Positions 17,757 through 28,202 of a stretch of 64,000 nucleotides of DNA are shown here, piece by piece. The stretch spans positions 2,046,001 through 2,110,000 of the forward strand of contig NZ_CP012938.1 of the NCBI RefSeq assembly GCF_001314995.1, given 5' to 3'. The position numbers were made by a program, and so were the translations under genes. The notes under the pieces are model-generated. The model had not been told where the DNA came from and ran no database searches. It worked only from the letters and a program-made list of their open reading frames with translations. This stretch comes from Bacteroides ovatus. Lineage in GTDB: Bacteria; Bacteroidota; Bacteroidia; Bacteroidales; Bacteroidaceae. Every line of letters begins with the position of its first letter. Position 1 is the first letter of the stretch.

Positions 17757-18413
17757 TTAACCATTGACTTTTTTATAGTCTTCCAGAAACTTCTTCAATC
17801 CCGAATCCGTCAACGGATGATTCAATAAACCCTTGATAGCACTCAACGGACAAGTAGCAACGTCTGCTCCCACTTCCACACATTCGATAATATGTTTCGT
17901 ATTGCGGATAGAAGCAGCGAGCACTTGTGTCTTGTAATCATAGGTACGATACATACGTACAATATCTCCCACAAGCCCTACTCCATCTTCACAAATATCG
18001 TCCAGACGACCGACAAAAGGCGAAACATAGGTAGCTCCGGCTTTAGCTGCCAGTAATGCCTGTCCTACTGAAAAGACTAATGTACAGTTAGTACGGATTC
18101 CCTTTTCCGTGAAATGTTTGATCGCTTTAATGCCATCGGCAATACAGGGGACTTTTACTACAATATGCGGATTGAGCGCGGCAAGTTCTTCACCTTCACG
18201 AATCATTCCTTCATAATCGGTTGCTATCACTTCGGCACTGACATCTCCGTTGACAATCTTACATATCTTGATATAATGTTCACGCTGATTCTGCGTTCCT
18301 TTGATACCTTCTTTCGCCATCAGCGAAGGGTTGGTAGTCACTCCGTCAAGTACTCCGAGGTCATAAGCCTCCTGAATTTGCTCCAAATTAGCTGTGTCAA
18401 TAAAAAATTTCAT
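17757..18413 (-). CDS. fsa: Fructose-6-phosphate aldolase / small transaldolase
   Basis: The 218-residue product is a small transaldolase-family enzyme that cleaves fructose-6-phosphate to dihydroxyacetone and glyceraldehyde-3-phosphate, or acts as a transaldolase in the pentose phosphate pathway. [10 protein letters not shown] and VTTNPSL are family signatures. The Schiff-base lysine is K87 in IVVKVPC, close to the usual position 85, and the later SPFVGRLDD and [16 protein letters not shown] motifs are intact. The length is standard. Transaldolase function would fit an organism that handles much xylose; FSA versus transaldolase cannot be settled by eye. It has its own promoter box and lies downstream of the class I aldolase gene. 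Confidence 0.92.
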   Translation of the reverse strand: MKFFIDTANLEQIQEAYDLGVLDGVTTNPSLMAKEGIKGTQNQREHYIKICKIVNGDVSAEVIATDYEGMIREGEELAALNPHIVVKVPCIADGIKAIKHFTEKGIRTNCTLVFSVGQALLAAKAGATYVSPFVGRLDDICEDGVGLVGDIVRMYRTYDYKTQVLAASIRNTKHIIECVEVGADVATCPLSAIKGLLNHPLTDSGLKKFLEDYKKVNG

Positions 18414-18447
18414 ACTCTTAATTTTTAATGGTTAACGATCTAATAGT

Positions 18448-18455
18448 CAAAGATA
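18448..18455 (-). promoter_or_regulatory. -7 box for fsa
   Basis: TATCTTTG on the minus strand lies 34 bp before the fsa ATG, in the 67-bp gap after the class I aldolase gene. Confidence 0.5.
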
Positions 18456-18480
18456 ATAATTTATTTCCATTCATCTCTGA

Positions 18481-19533
18481 TTATGCAATCGTTATTGACG
18501 AATCAAGATATACATCCTGAATAGTATTCAATAATTCCACCCCTTCGTTCATTGGTTTCTGGAACGCTTTACGTCCGCTAATCAATCCCATACCTCCTGC
18601 ACGTTTGTTGACTACAGCTGTAATGACTGCATCACGCAAATCGGAAGAACCGTGAGATTCTCCACCGGAGTTAATCAAACCAACGCGTCCCATATAGCCG
18701 TTGGCTACCTGGTAGCGGCAAAGGTCAATCGGATGTTCGGAAGCAAGTTCGGTATACATACGCTCGTCGATCTTTCCGAAACCGATAGCTTTGAAGCCAC
18801 CATTATTAGTCGGAAGTTTCTGTTTCACAATATCAGCTTTGATAGTCACTCCCAAACGGTCGGCCTGTCCTGTCAGGTCGGCGGCAGCATGATAATCGAC
18901 AGCACCTTTCTTGAAATCATTATTGCGCAGGTAACACCAAAGAATGGTTGCCATCCCCAGTTCGTGAGCATATTCAAAAGCTTCGGCTATCTCCACGAGC
19001 TGACGGCGACTCTGTTCCGAACCGAAATAGATAGTGGCGCCTACCGCTACTGCTCCCATATTCCAGGCTTCTTTAACGGTACCAAACAATACTTGGTCGA
19101 AACTGTTAGGATAAGAAAGTAATTCATTGTGATTCAACTTAACGATAAAAGGTATTTTATGGGCATATTTACGTGCTACGGATCCAAGAATCCCAAAGGT
19201 AGAAGCTACTCCATTACAGCCTCCTTCAATAGCCAGTTTTACGATATTTTCCGGATCGAAATAGATCGGATTGGGGGCAAACGATGCTCCGGCAGTATGT
19301 TCGATGTCCTGATCGACAGGAAGTATAGACACATAACCGGTATTTGCCAGGCGGCCATGTCCCAACAACGTTTGCAGACTGTTCAATACTCTGATGCTCC
19401 GGTCCGAATCAATCCAGATTTTATCTATTGTATCGGGAGACGGAACATGAATCAATGATTTATCAATGGTTTCGCAAGTGTGGTCCAGGTAATAACAGGC
19501 CTTATCTCTTAATAATTCTACTACTTTACTCAT
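18481..19533 (-). CDS. fbaB: Class I fructose-bisphosphate aldolase (FbaB/DhnA type)
   Basis: This glycolytic and gluconeogenic enzyme cleaves fructose-1,6-bisphosphate into two triose phosphates through a lysine Schiff base. The 350-residue protein matches the bacterial/archaeal DhnA-type class I family: [60 protein letters not shown] and a phosphate-binding [11 protein letters not shown] segment. It starts 27 bp after the gpmA stop, so both glycolytic genes share a transcript with gpmA first. Confidence 0.93.
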   Translation of the reverse strand: MSKVVELLRDKACYYLDHTCETIDKSLIHVPSPDTIDKIWIDSDRSIRVLNSLQTLLGHGRLANTGYVSILPVDQDIEHTAGASFAPNPIYFDPENIVKLAIEGGCNGVASTFGILGSVARKYAHKIPFIVKLNHNELLSYPNSFDQVLFGTVKEAWNMGAVAVGATIYFGSEQSRRQLVEIAEAFEYAHELGMATILWCYLRNNDFKKGAVDYHAAADLTGQADRLGVTIKADIVKQKLPTNNGGFKAIGFGKIDERMYTELASEHPIDLCRYQVANGYMGRVGLINSGGESHGSSDLRDAVITAVVNKRAGGMGLISGRKAFQKPMNEGVELLNTIQDVYLDSSITIA

Positions 19534-19560
19534 AACTTCTTTTTTTAATGTGTAACTTTT

Positions 19561-20307
19561 CTATTTTTTCTTTCCCTGATTGGCTACTGCTTCCATCAGT
19601 TTTTTGATCTCTTCCGGGTTTCCCAGGAAATAGTCATTAGCAACGTTCAGGTTTTCATCAAACTCAAATACGTAAGGCACAGCCGTAGGTAGATTCAGCT
19701 TGACAATATCTTCATCGGAGATGTTTTTTAGATGCTTGATGATGCCTCTCAAACTATTGCCATGAGCGACCACCAACAGCGTATGAGCTGTTTTCAGACT
19801 AGGAAATATATCACTTTCCCAATAAGGCATAATACGTTCAATGGTATCTTTCAATGATTCAGTACGAGGCAACTCCGCATCGGGTACTTCATGATAACGG
19901 TAATCAAAACGGGGATTTCTCAAATCACTTTCTGAAAGAGGATGGGGAGCTATATCATAGCTACGACGCCACACTAGCACTTGTTCTTCTCCATATTTCT
20001 CGGCAGTCTCGGCTTTATTCAATCCCTGCAATTCACCATAATGCTTTTCATTCAAGCGCCAGCTTTTCTCTACAGGTATCCAGTCCAGATTCATCTTATC
20101 GAGAACACAGTTCAAGGTTTTCACCGCACGCTTCAAATAGGAAGTATAAGCCTTATCAAAATTGAAACCATATTCTTTCAATGTCTCTCCGGCTTTTTCA
20201 GCTTCGGCAACTCCCTTTTCTGTCAGATCTACATCTGTCCAGCCCGTAAAACGATTTTCTTTATTCCATGCACTCTCTCCGTGACGAAGTAATACTATCT
20301 TTTTCAT
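19561..20307 (-). CDS. gpmA: 2,3-bisphosphoglycerate-dependent phosphoglycerate mutase
   Basis: The enzyme interconverts 3- and 2-phosphoglycerate in glycolysis. The 248-residue length is normal. The phosphohistidine is H9 in [10 protein letters not shown]; the substrate loop [26 protein letters not shown] and the second active-site His in [10 protein letters not shown] are all present. A short lysine-rich tail (GKKK) ends the protein. It leads an operon with the class I aldolase. No TAnnTTTG box was found close to its start, so its promoter is not assigned. Confidence 0.96.
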   Translation of the reverse strand: MKKIVLLRHGESAWNKENRFTGWTDVDLTEKGVAEAEKAGETLKEYGFNFDKAYTSYLKRAVKTLNCVLDKMNLDWIPVEKSWRLNEKHYGELQGLNKAETAEKYGEEQVLVWRRSYDIAPHPLSESDLRNPRFDYRYHEVPDAELPRTESLKDTIERIMPYWESDIFPSLKTAHTLLVVAHGNSLRGIIKHLKNISDEDIVKLNLPTAVPYVFEFDENLNVANDYFLGNPEEIKKLMEAVANQGKKK

Positions 20308-20614
20308 TTCTAAAATTCTCCTTTCTTCTTTTTATATATACAACAGATTGTTTCTTCACAAAGTTCACTAGAAAATAAATAGTTGTCAATACCCAGAAAT
20401 AATGATTCTTTCTACAAAGAAGCGGGATGCAGTAATCAGGGATATAAAAAAATACCCTCCTCTAATTCTAAGCTTGCATTATGGATGATGATTCATCAAA
20501 GCAAGGTTATCATTAGAGAAGAGTAAGTCTGTAAAAGTAAAAAGAGAGAGTTTATATATACAAGAAAATCTGTTCTACTTTTCTATTTTTTTCTATTCTT
20601 CGTTTTCCTCAAAG
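20308..20614. other. 307-bp intergenic region upstream of gpmA
   Basis: It must hold the gpmA promoter, but no clear -7 box is visible. It contains the hairpin at 20460-20518 that probably ends the metalloprotease operon. No gene was seen. Confidence 0.55.
20460..20518 (-). terminator. Probable terminator of the sigma-FecR-SusCD-protease operon
   Basis: Imperfect 18-nt arms (20460-20477 and 20501-20518) pair through CTCTAAT/ATTAGAG and GCTTGC/GCAAGG. The loop itself contains TGATGATTCATCA. On the minus strand GGAGGGTATTTTTTTATA follows. It lies about 100 bp after the protease stop. Confidence 0.5.
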
Positions 20615-23119
20615 CTATTTATCAGAAGACCGCGTATCAGCATCTTTTCCATAATATCCTTCTTTTATTTTCTGAACGTTGCGCAGCAATGCCGCATAAT
20701 GCCGGTAATTGAGATCTCCCTCCTTAGAAGCAGCAAGTTGCTCTTTTACTGACTCTTCAATCTTATCTAAATGCTGTTCTACAAAAAGCTGAATATCAGA
20801 ACGGCTGATTGCCAGATTTGCATTGGCACCATCTTTGCTACTAGGTTTAATCATTCCTTCGACAAACCCCAGATAAGTCCGGTGCAACTGACGGCGGAAA
20901 TTATTCTCCAGTTCATTGGGATCATTCAACGGTTTCCATATTGCAGTAAATACATCGTTCAAATAATCATCGAGTGCATACGATTCCGAAGAACACAATG
21001 AGGTTGAGTAAATATTATACAACATTCCCGGTGCAAGTAGCAAAGCTACAACAGAGCTTTGGCGGTCACGAATCTCATCCACCGGTTTGACTCCGGTACG
21101 ACTCACCACTTCATCAGGGTAGAGCCAGAGTGGAGCTACAAACAAATTGCGTCCCAACCATTCAACAGCTTCTTTCTGCAAACTGCGTGGCAGATAATCA
21201 TGCACTTTGAGATCCGGCAAATTATTGGTATAGCGTCCTCCTATGTTCTTCTGCACTTGCAGGGTATACTTCAGATGTTGGGCACGAACCGAATTATAAA
21301 TGGTGGTTAAGTCAGTGTACTCTCCGTCAGGCTGTGCTGTCCAGGTCAGTATGTTTTCCATCACTCTTTTCAGGTTCTTTATACCGTATTCATTGGCTTT
21401 CATATTATTGTCGCCCAAGTCCTCACTCTGGCTACGGGGATCAAATCCCTTTCCTTCATCACCAACAAACCACAAGCGATGATCTCCCCGCAGTTTTTTG
21501 GTTACTTCGGCACGTAATACGTCTTTTTCTTTATAAGGATCCTTAAATTCCGGACGATAGCGATATCCCCATTGGATAGCCCATTTGTCATAAACACCGA
21601 TACGAGGGAACAATCCTTTTTCGGAAATCCGATCTTCCGGTTGGGCTACATAATTGAACCGCGCATAATCCATGATTGATACCGTATGACCATTGGCTTC
21701 TACCCAAGCTTTATCACGCAGTTTCTCTACCGGAGTAGCCGAACTGGCTGCCATATTGTGCCGTAAGCCGATACTATGCCCCACTTCATGTGAAGAGACA
21801 AACTGAATCAGACTGCCCATTAATTTGTCGTCAAAAGTCATCGTGCGTGCGCGCTTATCCAGTGGCCCGCACTGCACCATATACCACTTTTTGAGTAAGT
21901 TCATTACGTTGTGATACCAACAAATATGACTTTCCATAATTTCTCCACTACGCGGATCGACAATACGCGGACCGTAAGCATTCTCCGTTTCGGAGGGTAG
22001 ATAACGTATCACACTATAACGCGCATCGTCCAAACTCATATTGGGATCGTTCGGCCATTCTTTAGCTATTATAGCGTTCTTGAATCCGGCAGCTTCAAAT
22101 GCTGTATTCCAGTCTTCGACACCTGCTTTAAGATAAGGTATCCACTTCTTCGGTGTTGCCGGATCAATGTAGTAGATAATGGGATTTTTCGGTTCGGAGA
22201 GTTGTCCCCGACGGTAACGTTCCGGATCTTTCGGTTCCAACCGATAGCGCTGGATGATGGCTCCACGATCGGTAGTCTGCTGGTCGTCCGAAAATTCGGT
22301 CAACGAGTTTTGGAAAAATCCCACCCGGTCATCGGCAAACCGTGGCTGCATCGGTTCTTTGGGTAACATCACGATGCTTGTATTCAGTTTCACAGTCACC
22401 GAACCAGTCTGTGCAGCCGGTAGTCTACCAGCACTAATACTATAAGTACGCAAAGTCACTGCCTCCACGTTGATAGGATAGGTTTTTATCGTATCCATAA
22501 ATGTGCGGTCCTGGGCTAAAGTACCAATGCCAAGAATGGAACGGTCGCTTGAGGTAAAGCCACACAATTTATTATCACCTAAAAAGAGTTTTGATACATC
22601 AATGAGCTGTGCCTGAGTCTCCGGATTTCTACCGATTACATCAAATTTATAGATTACAGGATCTACAGTCGATTGTTTCAATGCCTCGGCAATGTTATCA
22701 CCCGGACGGGCAAACTGTGATTGCACATATTCGCGTAAAAAGAGAGTCTTATCATCATGCTGTTCCCAATAAACAACACTCCGGTTCACCTCTTCTCCGC
22801 TAAGCATTTTGAAACCCTGTGGCACTGCTTTAAACCGGGTCACAGCCAACAACAACCGTCCTAAAAGAGTATCCGGCACTTCAAAATACCAGTTATCTTT
22901 GATGTGGCGTACCGTAAACATACCCTCACATTCACTTCCTCCATCTTTCAACAGTTTTTCATAAGCCGTTACTTTCTTAACAGTGTCTTTCTTGACCGTA
23001 TCTTCCTGTGCTACCAGTTTCTTCTTTCCACTTTCCAGAAGAGATATACCACTGGCACGAGCTCCCACACCTTGCAAGGACAGGAACGCCAACACAGCCA
23101 TCATCAAAATCTTTCGCAT
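20615..23119 (-). CDS. Secreted zinc metalloprotease (DUF5117/DUF5118 type)
   Basis: The 834-residue product has a signal peptide (about 1-24) and the extended metzincin zinc site H444-E-V-G-H448-S-I-G-L-R-H454, followed by SIMDYARFNY as a likely Met-turn. The surrounding sequence (KWIPYLKAGVEDWNTAFEAAGF, YGPRIVDPRSGEI) matches the large Bacteroidetes family annotated as zinc-dependent metalloproteases with DUF5117 and DUF5118 domains. It is the last gene of a five-gene operon with an ECF sigma, FecR, SusC and SusD, spaced 19 bp from SusD. That context suggests it breaks host or dietary protein for uptake by the neighbouring transporter; the substrate is unknown. All zinc ligands and the catalytic Glu are intact. 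Confidence 0.92.
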   Translation of the reverse strand: MRKILMMAVLAFLSLQGVGARASGISLLESGKKKLVAQEDTVKKDTVKKVTAYEKLLKDGGSECEGMFTVRHIKDNWYFEVPDTLLGRLLLAVTRFKAVPQGFKMLSGEEVNRSVVYWEQHDDKTLFLREYVQSQFARPGDNIAEALKQSTVDPVIYKFDVIGRNPETQAQLIDVSKLFLGDNKLCGFTSSDRSILGIGTLAQDRTFMDTIKTYPINVEAVTLRTYSISAGRLPAAQTGSVTVKLNTSIVMLPKEPMQPRFADDRVGFFQNSLTEFSDDQQTTDRGAIIQRYRLEPKDPERYRRGQLSEPKNPIIYYIDPATPKKWIPYLKAGVEDWNTAFEAAGFKNAIIAKEWPNDPNMSLDDARYSVIRYLPSETENAYGPRIVDPRSGEIMESHICWYHNVMNLLKKWYMVQCGPLDKRARTMTFDDKLMGSLIQFVSSHEVGHSIGLRHNMAASSATPVEKLRDKAWVEANGHTVSIMDYARFNYVAQPEDRISEKGLFPRIGVYDKWAIQWGYRYRPEFKDPYKEKDVLRAEVTKKLRGDHRLWFVGDEGKGFDPRSQSEDLGDNNMKANEYGIKNLKRVMENILTWTAQPDGEYTDLTTIYNSVRAQHLKYTLQVQKNIGGRYTNNLPDLKVHDYLPRSLQKEAVEWLGRNLFVAPLWLYPDEVVSRTGVKPVDEIRDRQSSVVALLLAPGMLYNIYSTSLCSSESYALDDYLNDVFTAIWKPLNDPNELENNFRRQLHRTYLGFVEGMIKPSSKDGANANLAISRSDIQLFVEQHLDKIEESVKEQLAASKEGDLNYRHYAALLRNVQKIKEGYYGKDADTRSSDK

Positions 23120-23138
23120 AGTTTTCTCTTTATTTTTT

Positions 23139-24566
23139 TCATTCGTTAGTGTTCATTGTCAGGTTCGGATTTTTTTCACGGGCAGCCAACGGGAATGGAA
23201 TGATATACAACCGTGAATCCGGCTTCAACGTATATGTCTTTTTCTCGACATCCGTAGATACCAGCGGGAAAGTACGGGTGATTGTCTTTGCGTAATCAGC
23301 TTCCGTATTGTATCGTTTCAAATCCCAGAAGCGACTAAATCCGGAGATTAACTCCTTACGGCGCTCATCAATGACTGCCTGCACCATCGCACGTTCGGTA
23401 GCAGGTTCCGGCAATACAGCTTCGGCTCTCTTGATTCGTTTTTCACGCAACTGATTCAATGTTTGGACAGCTCCCGGTATATCTTTCAGCCGTGCTTTCG
23501 CTTCTGCCAGAATCAGGTAAACTTCGGCAGTACGCATTCCCACAGACATAGGCTGAAACTTAGAATAAGTAATCGAAGTATTCCACAAAGCAGCTCCTGA
23601 ACCTTCGTCAAAGTAGTATACACTGTTGTCACTCGTTTTAAAGAATTGGTTCAAACGTTCATCATTCTGCCCGAAAAGTTGTACCATCTCCGGGCTAAGC
23701 ATACCATAACAAAAGGCCAAAACTTCAGTAGGACCACCCATATAAGCATAGTTCAGCACTTCCGGGTTACCGCCTTTGGCATAAGTAGTAACCTTAGTCG
23801 GACCTCCTTTAGCTCCCAAATCAATATAATCAATCAGGGTATTATTCAACTTCAATGATTCTTCGGCAGCTTCTTTCGCTTTTTTCCAATCTCGATGGAA
23901 CAGATAAACACGGGCAGCCAACGCATATCCAAAAGCTTTTGACGGATGATATACATTCACCGGCTCTTCCTGTAAATAAGGAAGCGCTTCTTCTATATCC
24001 TTAATAATAAAATCGTATACTTGAGCAACCGTAGATTTGGTTGGAGTAGCCTCCAAATCATATTTATCAATGATAGCAACTCCACCGTCAGTGGCTGCAG
24101 TTTCCGGATTATATGCTTTCGCAAATGTATTTATCAGAATAAAGTGATCCCAGGCACGCATGATCTTTGCTTCCGCTTTTGCCAATTCCTTAACATCTTT
24201 ATCACCCAGACTAGCATCAACCAATGAAATTACGATATTTGACCGTAGGATATATGTATAACAATTTTCATATAAATTGTTATCACTTAGCTCTTTCCGG
24301 TTAGCTGCCTCATTAAAAGTCATGTTAATACCATCCCATGAAATAAATTCATTACCTATGATATTCGATTCTTTCGACCAGACATTATCGCTCAACAAGG
24401 CAAAAGCTGCCGGATGGTAGGCCCGGTTGGGCAGGGCTATCAATTCATAATAAGTATCAGTAGAATCCACCGTTTTCTTGCCTGTAGGAGTAATATCCAC
24501 ATAGTTTTCACAGGCTGCAAAACCCAATATGAGAATAACTGGCAATATATAAAGTAATTTACGCAT
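23139..24566 (-). CDS. SusD/RagB family lipoprotein of the ECF-controlled operon
   Basis: A 475-residue surface lipoprotein with a lipobox at C19 (GFAAC) and SusD features: the AEAKIMRAWDHFILINTFAKAY helix region, LAARVYLFHRDWKKAKEAAEESL TPR-like repeats, a RTAEVYLILAEAKAR helix and the C-terminal IIPFPLAAREKNPN motif. It is shorter than most glycan SusDs and resembles RagB-like proteins. The start is 20 bp after the SusC stop. With the SusC and the following metalloprotease it may take up peptides, as described for RagAB of Porphyromonas, although a glycan substrate is not excluded. Confidence 0.93.
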   Translation of the reverse strand: MRKLLYILPVILILGFAACENYVDITPTGKKTVDSTDTYYELIALPNRAYHPAAFALLSDNVWSKESNIIGNEFISWDGINMTFNEAANRKELSDNNLYENCYTYILRSNIVISLVDASLGDKDVKELAKAEAKIMRAWDHFILINTFAKAYNPETAATDGGVAIIDKYDLEATPTKSTVAQVYDFIIKDIEEALPYLQEEPVNVYHPSKAFGYALAARVYLFHRDWKKAKEAAEESLKLNNTLIDYIDLGAKGGPTKVTTYAKGGNPEVLNYAYMGGPTEVLAFCYGMLSPEMVQLFGQNDERLNQFFKTSDNSVYYFDEGSGAALWNTSITYSKFQPMSVGMRTAEVYLILAEAKARLKDIPGAVQTLNQLREKRIKRAEAVLPEPATERAMVQAVIDERRKELISGFSRFWDLKRYNTEADYAKTITRTFPLVSTDVEKKTYTLKPDSRLYIIPFPLAAREKNPNLTMNTNE

Positions 24567-24586
24567 ATCTTATATTTTTAAAATGG

Positions 24587-27500
24587 TTAGAAACTTGTTG
24601 ATAATCCGATGGAGTAAGTCTTGGGAGAAGCGATGCCACGTGTACCGTCATTCATTCCATAGCTTTCCGGATCAATATCACTTCCTGCCTTACACCAGGT
24701 AAACAGATTATTTACCTGCACTTTCACTTTCAGAGAAGAGAGGCGGAGGTGTTGGCAAACCGTAAACGGCAAGTTATATCCTACACTCAAGCTACGCAAT
24801 TTTACATAACCTGCATCTTTCACATTGATGTCACCGTATTGCCACCAATCTTGGAAAGTGCTGGCATAAGTTTTTACCTGTGCCGGTATATCGAGGTACA
24901 TACGTACCTGTGCATTCGAATCATCCGCAGTCCAACGGTTGGCAATTCCTTTCAAGGTTTGAGTACCTAACTGGTCATCCATTTTTAATACACTGTTACG
25001 CAGCTTATTACCACCAGCATACACAAAGAATGCATTCAAATCAAAATTCTTATAGTTGAATCTTAACCCCACTGACCCGCTGAATTTCGGAGTCAGCGAA
25101 CCAAGGTTCACCAAGTCATCAGTACCTTTGAGCGAAGAACCAGAAGTGATACTGGCTACCGTGCCGTCTTCATTAAATTTCACCAGATCATTTCCATCTT
25201 TATCCACTGCTACCGGATATCCATTCTCGATACGATGTATACGGTAAGCCCATAACGTATTATAACTAGTACCTTCCATAAAATAAACCTGCGGACTTGC
25301 GATAAAGACTCTTGCATTATCAGATTCACTATGATCGACTTTCAACATTTTGTTCTTATTATAGTCAAAGTTAAAATCTACAGCGAAGTTCCAGTCTTTC
25401 TTACGTATGATATTGGTTGTAAGGGAAAGTTCTACGCCACGATTACGCATCTCACCATTATTCACCACACGTGAACCGGCTCCTAAAGTAGGGTCCATAT
25501 ATCGGCGTACCAGCAAATCAGATGAGTGACGATTGTAATATTCCAGACTACCGCTTATCAGATTCTTGAAAAGACGGAAATCTAATCCTATATTGTAGGT
25601 GGCTGTTTTCTCCCAACGAAGCTTCGGATTTGGCAAATCATCATCCTCATAAGTCAGATAGGTCGTTTTAATAGGATTACTTTGCGTTTTTTTCTTTACA
25701 ACAAAATAGGTAGTTGAGCTTTGATCGACATTACCGTTGATACCGTATGTCATACGTAGTTTAAGGTAATCCAGCCAGGAAATCTCTTTTATGAACGATT
25801 CTTCCGATAAAATCCAAGAAGCACCGATTGACCACAAAGGATGGCGCTGATTGCGTATATCGAGCCCGAACAAGTCAGCTTGATCCCAACGTATACTTCC
25901 GGAAAGATTATAACGTGACAGATAAGAGTATCCTGCATTTGCATAAAAAGACGCATAACGATGGCGTGACTCGTGCAAAGTAGCAGACAGCCCCGATAAA
26001 GTAATTGTTCTGCCAGAAAGAGCACTTGTTCCTACACCGTCACGATAGGTCTGCCAGTTCATAAAATCAGAAGTTAATGTCTGCGGATCGTAGCCATACA
26101 ACAATTGGCGGGCAGGTGTCGGAATCTTGTTTTCACGAAATTCCAGACCGGCAATGGCAGTTACTGCATGGTCTTTCCAAGTTTTGTCAAAGTCAATCTG
26201 GTTTCGTACCGTGTAACGCTTACTTTCTACTTCTGTCTGATTAAAACGTCCCCCTTGCGGCAATTGTGCTTTTCCATTTGTATCAACCATACTGTTATAT
26301 AGCATACGCATTACATAAGTATTTTCCGACTCAAATAGTTCACTCTTACCTTTATTCCATTCATACTGATACATGAAGTTGTATTTGAACATTTTCAGGA
26401 AACGAGCCTGTAAACTTACAAACGGACGAATACTAACATCATGTGACTTTGTTATGCTTTCCTCCAATGCATCAAGTACATTGAAACCAAACGTTCTATA
26501 AGGTGAGACACCTTCAGCTTTTCTTACAACACTCCCATTATAGGAAGGAGATGTATCCACATTCACGTAAGGAGAAGTATAATGGTTACCATCGGCATCC
26601 AATATCCGTTCATATCGCTGTTGCAGGGTGTAGCTAGTATAACCGCTATTCGGGGTATAACTACGTCCCATACGTACATCCACTCCGGCATTCAGGTTCA
26701 GCCAGTTTGTAACCGCATAATTCGATTTATAGTATAAAGAAATTTTATTACTTTTGCCACTGATAACGCGCTGACTATCCTTTTCATAATTGAAAGAAAG
26801 GAGATGGTTGCTATTTCCGGCTTTCTGTGATACGGTTACATTATAGCGCTGGGTTATAGCCGTACGCCAAGCGTTATCACGATATTCTTTATAATAATCA
26901 TTATTGCACCATTGCCTCAACGTAGCATTTACTTCACCACTGGTAATATCCCCATTGGCCTGATCCAGATAAAGCTGAAACAAGGGATTGTAATAATTAT
27001 ACTCAAAAGAAGATAAAAAATTCGCCGCACTTCCTTTTTCCGCTACATTGGCATCAAAAACAGCTGTCTGATAATCAATAATATCACTTGTTGAAGCTAA
27101 ATTCAAACTCTTGAAATTTGGTTTGGTAGTGATAAACCAGTCTGCATTAATGCTCACGTGCGCACCTTCTTTTTTAGCCCGCATCGTGGCTACCACAATA
27201 ACGCCATTGGCTGCCAAAGCACCATAAATACTGGCAGCGGCAGCATCTTTCAGTACAGTGATACTCTCTACATTATACGGATTTATCTCGCTCAATCTCA
27301 AATTGGTTGGCATATCGTCCACAACAATCAGTGGTTCTGTTCCCACATCATGCGAGAATGTACCTACCCCACGAAGAATAGGACTCATATCACCCGTATT
27401 CGAATTGATATTCATACGCAAACCAGCTACTTGCCCTTCCAGAGATGAGGCCAGATCACTGTGCATCTGTCTGTTCAGTTGCTCGGAATCAACGAAACCG

Positions 27501-28183
27501 AAAGCGGCAGTAGAACGTTCACGGCTAATACGCTGATAACCCGTCACAATAACATCACCCAACTGTTGCTTGTCCTCATGCATTATCACCCTGACGTTGT
27601 TACGGTCTTTAACAGAAACCTTTTCCGACTGCATACCAACGAAAGACACTTCCAATGTATGTACATCGACCGGAACTCTACAAGTAAAGTTTCCCTCTGC
27701 GTCCGTAATAGCACCAAAGGGACTGTTAAGCACCTTTACATTTGCTCCCGGCAAGGGATCACCACTTTCATCCACTACCTGACCTCCAACATTTCTGAAC
27801 TTGCCTGAAGCAGTTGTCGAGGTAGCTTTCACTTTACGGACAGTGATGAAATTTTGTTTCACATCATACTCAAAAGGCTTTCCTTCCAGCATCTTCTGAA
27901 GTGCTGCAAAAGGAGACATCTGATATATACTCACAGTTACACGATAGGGTGCAACGTCTTCACTGGGAAAATTCACCTTATAACCAGATACATTGCTGAA
28001 CTGTTTCAAGGCCGAACCGAGCGGTTCGTTTTTCATCTCTAAAGAAATCTGCCTGTTTTCTGCATTCTGCGCCCATCCTTGCAAGGCTGTTGCTGTAAAC
28101 ACCAGCAATAGAAAGGCAGTTCTCATCCACACAAGCTTTTTTTTAGTTCTTTTTTCTAATAATGTAATTTGTTGCTTTTTCAT
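24587..28183 (-). CDS. SusC/RagA TonB-dependent transporter with STN signalling domain
   Basis: The 1198-residue outer-membrane transporter carries an extra N-terminal STN domain (about 45-115) after the signal peptide, then a carboxypeptidase-regulatory-like domain (about 130-205), a degenerate TonB-box region LGDVIVTGYQ (about 210) and a plug plus barrel ending in SIGLSTSF. STN domains contact a FecR anti-sigma factor in the periplasm and report substrate binding. The FecR gene lies 19 bp upstream, completing a transporter, anti-sigma and sigma relay. The operon should therefore be induced by its own substrate. Confidence 0.95.
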   Translation of the reverse strand: MKKQQITLLEKRTKKKLVWMRTAFLLLVFTATALQGWAQNAENRQISLEMKNEPLGSALKQFSNVSGYKVNFPSEDVAPYRVTVSIYQMSPFAALQKMLEGKPFEYDVKQNFITVRKVKATSTTASGKFRNVGGQVVDESGDPLPGANVKVLNSPFGAITDAEGNFTCRVPVDVHTLEVSFVGMQSEKVSVKDRNNVRVIMHEDKQQLGDVIVTGYQRISRERSTAAFGFVDSEQLNRQMHSDLASSLEGQVAGLRMNINSNTGDMSPILRGVGTFSHDVGTEPLIVVDDMPTNLRLSEINPYNVESITVLKDAAAASIYGALAANGVIVVATMRAKKEGAHVSINADWFITTKPNFKSLNLASTSDIIDYQTAVFDANVAEKGSAANFLSSFEYNYYNPLFQLYLDQANGDITSGEVNATLRQWCNNDYYKEYRDNAWRTAITQRYNVTVSQKAGNSNHLLSFNYEKDSQRVISGKSNKISLYYKSNYAVTNWLNLNAGVDVRMGRSYTPNSGYTSYTLQQRYERILDADGNHYTSPYVNVDTSPSYNGSVVRKAEGVSPYRTFGFNVLDALEESITKSHDVSIRPFVSLQARFLKMFKYNFMYQYEWNKGKSELFESENTYVMRMLYNSMVDTNGKAQLPQGGRFNQTEVESKRYTVRNQIDFDKTWKDHAVTAIAGLEFRENKIPTPARQLLYGYDPQTLTSDFMNWQTYRDGVGTSALSGRTITLSGLSATLHESRHRYASFYANAGYSYLSRYNLSGSIRWDQADLFGLDIRNQRHPLWSIGASWILSEESFIKEISWLDYLKLRMTYGINGNVDQSSTTYFVVKKKTQSNPIKTTYLTYEDDDLPNPKLRWEKTATYNIGLDFRLFKNLISGSLEYYNRHSSDLLVRRYMDPTLGAGSRVVNNGEMRNRGVELSLTTNIIRKKDWNFAVDFNFDYNKNKMLKVDHSESDNARVFIASPQVYFMEGTSYNTLWAYRIHRIENGYPVAVDKDGNDLVKFNEDGTVASITSGSSLKGTDDLVNLGSLTPKFSGSVGLRFNYKNFDLNAFFVYAGGNKLRNSVLKMDDQLGTQTLKGIANRWTADDSNAQVRMYLDIPAQVKTYASTFQDWWQYGDINVKDAGYVKLRSLSVGYNLPFTVCQHLRLSSLKVKVQVNNLFTWCKAGSDIDPESYGMNDGTRGIASPKTYSIGLSTSF

Positions 28184-28202
28184 AAGAGTTGTATTTGTAT
28201 AG